NCBI GenBank assembly: GCA_913041085.1
Contig: CAJWHN010000007.1
Location: 1 to 35,615 of the forward strand
From: an uncultured Flavobacteriales bacterium
GTDB lineage: Bacteria; Bacteroidota; Bacteroidia; Flavobacteriales; UBA7312
Direction of reading: 5' to 3'
Length of the DNA stretch: 35,615 bases
The translations under genes and the position numbers were made by a program. Below the pieces are notes generated by a model that was given only the letters and a program-made list of their open reading frames with translations, did not search any database and was not told where the DNA came from. Of the stretch, positions 33,436-35,615 are shown in pieces. Position 1 is the stretch's first letter. Each line of letters starts with the position of its first letter.

Positions 33436-34824
33436 TTATTGATTTAACTCTCTAAACTTAGCAAAAAAGTGTGGAATAGTTTCTATGCCCTTGAAATAGT
33501 TAAATAAACCGTAGTGCTCATTAGGAGAATGGATAGCGTCGCTATCCAAGCCAAAGCCCATAAGAATAGACTTTACGCCGAGTTCTTTTTCAAATAGAGC
33601 TACAATAGGAATACTACCTCCACTTCTTACGGGTACGGGCTTTTTGCCATAGGTAGCCTCCATAGCAGTACTCGCTGATAAGTAAGCTGGACTATCTGTA
33701 GGTGCTACATAAGGTTCTCCTCCATGATGAGGACGCACTTCTACTTTTACACTTTTTGGTGCAATAGCTTTGAAATGGTCTTCAAATAGCTTAGTAATTT
33801 CTTCATCGTTTTGATTAGGAACTAAACGCATAGAAATTTTAGCAAATGCTTTGGAGGCAATGACTGTTTTTGCACCTTCTCCAGTATATCCGCCCCATAT
33901 ACCATTAACGTCAAGGGTAGGGCGTATGCCTGTTCGTTCCATAGTCGTATAACCTTCTTCGCCATGAACATCGCTAAGGTCTAAGGCCTTTTTATAGTGT
34001 TCTAAAGAAAAGGGAGCTCTTGCCATATCGGCTCTCTCTTGGGAAGATAAATCGACCACTTTATCATAAAACCCAGGTATGCTGATGTGGTTATTCTCAT
34101 CTTTCATAGATGCTATCATCTCACATAAAATATTGATGGGGTTGGCAACAGCACCACCATATAAGCCAGAGTGTAAATCTCGATTTGGCCCCGTAACTTC
34201 TACTTCTACATAGCTCAACCCTTTAAGACCCGTAGTGATGGATGGCGTGTCGTTAGCAATGATTCCTGTATCTGAAATGAGAATAGCATCGCACTTAAGA
34301 CGTGTTTTGTTGGCCTTAACAAAATCACCCAAATTATCAGAACCAACTTCTTCTTCACCTTCAATCATAAACTTGACATTACAGGCTAAAGAGTTGGTTT
34401 GCATCATCAACTCAAATGCTTTGACGTGCATAAACATTTGTCCTTTATCATCGCATGCTCCACGAGCAAAAATAGCACCGTCTGGGTGTATATCTGTAGT
34501 CTTAATAACGGGTTCGAAAGGGCCGCTTTCCCAAAGCTCTAAGGGGTCGGCAGGTTGAACATCGTAATGACCATAGACTAAAACAGTAGGGAGCTGAGGG
34601 TCAATGATTTTTTCACCATACACAATTGGGTATCCTTTAGTTGGGCATATTTCTACCTTGTCGGCACCAGCTTTGACTAAATGGTCTTTGACGGATTCGG
34701 CACAAGCGTTCACATCTTGGCTGTAAGCTGGGTCTGCACTAATGGAAGGAATTCTAAGTAAATCCATTAATTCCTCTACGAATCGGTCTTTGTGTTCTTG
34801 AATGTATGTTTTAATGTGTTCCAT
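33436..34824 (-). CDS. M20 family dipeptidase (CNDP/PepV-like metallopeptidase)
   Basis: A 462-residue cytoplasmic zinc dipeptidase. The metal site and catalytic residues are visible: VLVYGHYDVQPADP (H86, D88), RGACDDKGQ (D125), MIEGEEEVGS (catalytic Glu-Glu near 157-158), LISDTG, HSGLYGG and, near the end, GFGLDSDAIHSPNEHYGLFNYFKGI (metal-binding His). The middle part is the dimerisation domain of the M20 family. It would release amino acids from di- or small peptides. The gene starts 2 bp after the gpmI stop on the same strand, so they form an operon, although the functions are not obviously connected. Confidence 0.95.
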   Translation of the reverse strand: MEHIKTYIQEHKDRFVEELMDLLRIPSISADPAYSQDVNACAESVKDHLVKAGADKVEICPTKGYPIVYGEKIIDPQLPTVLVYGHYDVQPADPLELWESGPFEPVIKTTDIHPDGAIFARGACDDKGQMFMHVKAFELMMQTNSLACNVKFMIEGEEEVGSDNLGDFVKANKTRLKCDAILISDTGIIANDTPSITTGLKGLSYVEVEVTGPNRDLHSGLYGGAVANPINILCEMIASMKDENNHISIPGFYDKVVDLSSQERADMARAPFSLEHYKKALDLSDVHGEEGYTTMERTGIRPTLDVNGIWGGYTGEGAKTVIASKAFAKISMRLVPNQNDEEITKLFEDHFKAIAPKSVKVEVRPHHGGEPYVAPTDSPAYLSASTAMEATYGKKPVPVRSGGSIPIVALFEKELGVKSILMGFGLDSDAIHSPNEHYGLFNYFKGIETIPHFFAKFRELNQ

Positions 34825-34826
34825 AA

Positions 34827-35615
34827 TTATACGAGACTATTTCCTGTCATTTCTTGGGGGATGTCTACTCCCATAATGGTTAGTATAGTTGGGGCAATAT
34901 CGCCCAGTTTTCCGTTGTTTAAATGCCTGTACTCGCTGTTCAATAAAATGCTTGGCACTAGGTTAGTGGTATGTGCTGTGTTAGGACTACCGTCAGCATT
35001 AATAGCAAAGTCGGCATTGCCATGGTCGGCAATAATGATAAAGGCATAATCGCTTTTTAGACCTGCTTCAACAACTTCTTTAGTACATTGATCTACTGTT
35101 TCTACAGCTTTGATGATGGCGTTATAATCACCAGTATGTCCTACCATATCAGGGTTGGCAAAATTAAGACATATAAAGTCGGCCCTAGCATGTTCTAGCT
35201 CAGGGACTATTTTAGCTACGACTTCATGAGCACTCATCTCTGGTTGTAAGTCATAAGTAGCGACTTTTGGAGAGTTTGCCATCAGTCGTTTTTCTCCTTC
35301 AAATTCGGCTTCTCTACCCCCAGAGAAAAAGAAAGTAACGTGCGGGTATTTTTCTGTTTCGGCAATACGTATTTGCTTCAATCCATTTTCGGCAATGACT
35401 TGTCCGAGTGTATTGTTGAGGTTGTCTTTTTCAAATATGACGTTTACGTTTTTGAAATTTTTATCGTACATCGTCATAGTGGTATAATGTAAGTCTAAAG
35501 TATGCATTTCAAACTCAGACTTATCTTCTTGAGTCAGTACATTAGTGATTTCTCTACATCTATCCGTTCTGAAATTAAAACAGATGACAGCATCACCGTT
35601 TTTGATTGTTGCTAC
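34827..35615 (-). CDS. gpmI: 2,3-bisphosphoglycerate-independent phosphoglycerate mutase (partial, 5' end outside window)
   Basis: Interconverts 3- and 2-phosphoglycerate in glycolysis using two Mn ions. Only the C-terminal 262 residues are in the window. The ORF track begins at an internal Met (35507), but the frame is open to the edge and reads GDAVICFNFRTDRCREIT upstream, which is the GpmI GD-x-V-x-x-FNFRxDR motif. Other family motifs are KYPHVTFFFSGGRE, LNFANPDMVGHTGDYNAIIKAVETVDQ, the metal-binding ADHGNAD, TAHTTNLVP and the C-terminal KLGDIAPTILTIMGVDIPQEMTGNSLV. The start and the catalytic serine lie to the right of the window. Confidence 0.96.
   Translation of the reverse strand, partial: VATIKNGDAVICFNFRTDRCREITNVLTQEDKSEFEMHTLDLHYTTMTMYDKNFKNVNVIFEKDNLNNTLGQVIAENGLKQIRIAETEKYPHVTFFFSGGREAEFEGEKRLMANSPKVATYDLQPEMSAHEVVAKIVPELEHARADFICLNFANPDMVGHTGDYNAIIKAVETVDQCTKEVVEAGLKSDYAFIIIADHGNADFAINADGSPNTAHTTNLVPSILLNSEYRHLNNGKLGDIAPTILTIMGVDIPQEMTGNSLV

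Noticed and set aside
1-35615. tRNA, rRNA, CRISPR arrays, insertion sequences, att sites
   Set aside because: Looked for in the gaps and at gene borders; no cloverleaf, regular repeats, transposase or direct-repeat-flanked insert was seen. Intergenic gaps are mostly under 110 bp.

Overview
The window looks like chromosomal DNA from a member of the Bacteroidetes, most likely a marine Flavobacteriia lineage. The signs are a full-length SprA (outer-membrane translocon of the type IX secretion system), a proline-run/acidic-linker TonB, Bacteroidetes-type -7 boxes (TAnnTTTG), AT-rich DNA with no clear Shine-Dalgarno sequences, and a split cytochrome-oxidase accessory cluster (ctaB, two COX3-type proteins, subunit IV, SCO, DUF420, small CAMC protein). 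No rRNA, tRNA, CRISPR array, transposase or prophage gene was seen.

Layout. (1) 1-11586, plus strand: maeB, ruvA, the giant sprA, gcvH, a VanZ-like gene and tonB, closed by a strong intrinsic terminator. These cover central carbon metabolism, Holliday-junction branch migration, protein secretion/gliding, glycine cleavage and energy transduction to the outer membrane. (2) 11693-20485, plus strand: deoC followed by a tightly overlapping surface-glycan locus: flippase, sulfotransferase, hexapeptide acyltransferase, Wzy-like polymerase/ligase, SDR sugar epimerase with a CxxC insert, GT2, a second sulfotransferase and GT4. Next, under its own good promoter, is an outer-membrane barrel of Wzi/RemB type (20550-22130). 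Together these suggest synthesis and display of a sulfated, acylated polysaccharide. (3) 22224-26396, plus strand: heme O synthase and cytochrome c oxidase subunits and assembly factors. A perfect 20-bp palindrome precedes the cluster. (4) 26425-29743: TolC-type outer-membrane protein, HlyD/MacA-type adaptor and tsaB. (5) 29744-30062: a 319-bp stretch with only one possible 29-residue membrane peptide. (6) 30063-30428: a DCC (DUF393) protein, convergent with a minus-strand block to the window end: a PH-like membrane protein, a probably frameshifted small secreted protein, a DUF255/YyaL thioredoxin-domain protein, an M20 dipeptidase and a gpmI truncated by the window edge.

The most interesting points are the compact locus with two sulfotransferases, a recurring TAnnTTTG box 4-6 nt before ATG (possible leaderless transcripts), the palindrome before ctaB, and the apparent single-base frameshift in the small secreted protein. 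Most of the rest is conserved flavobacterial housekeeping. All functional calls come from reading motifs by eye; no database search was run.
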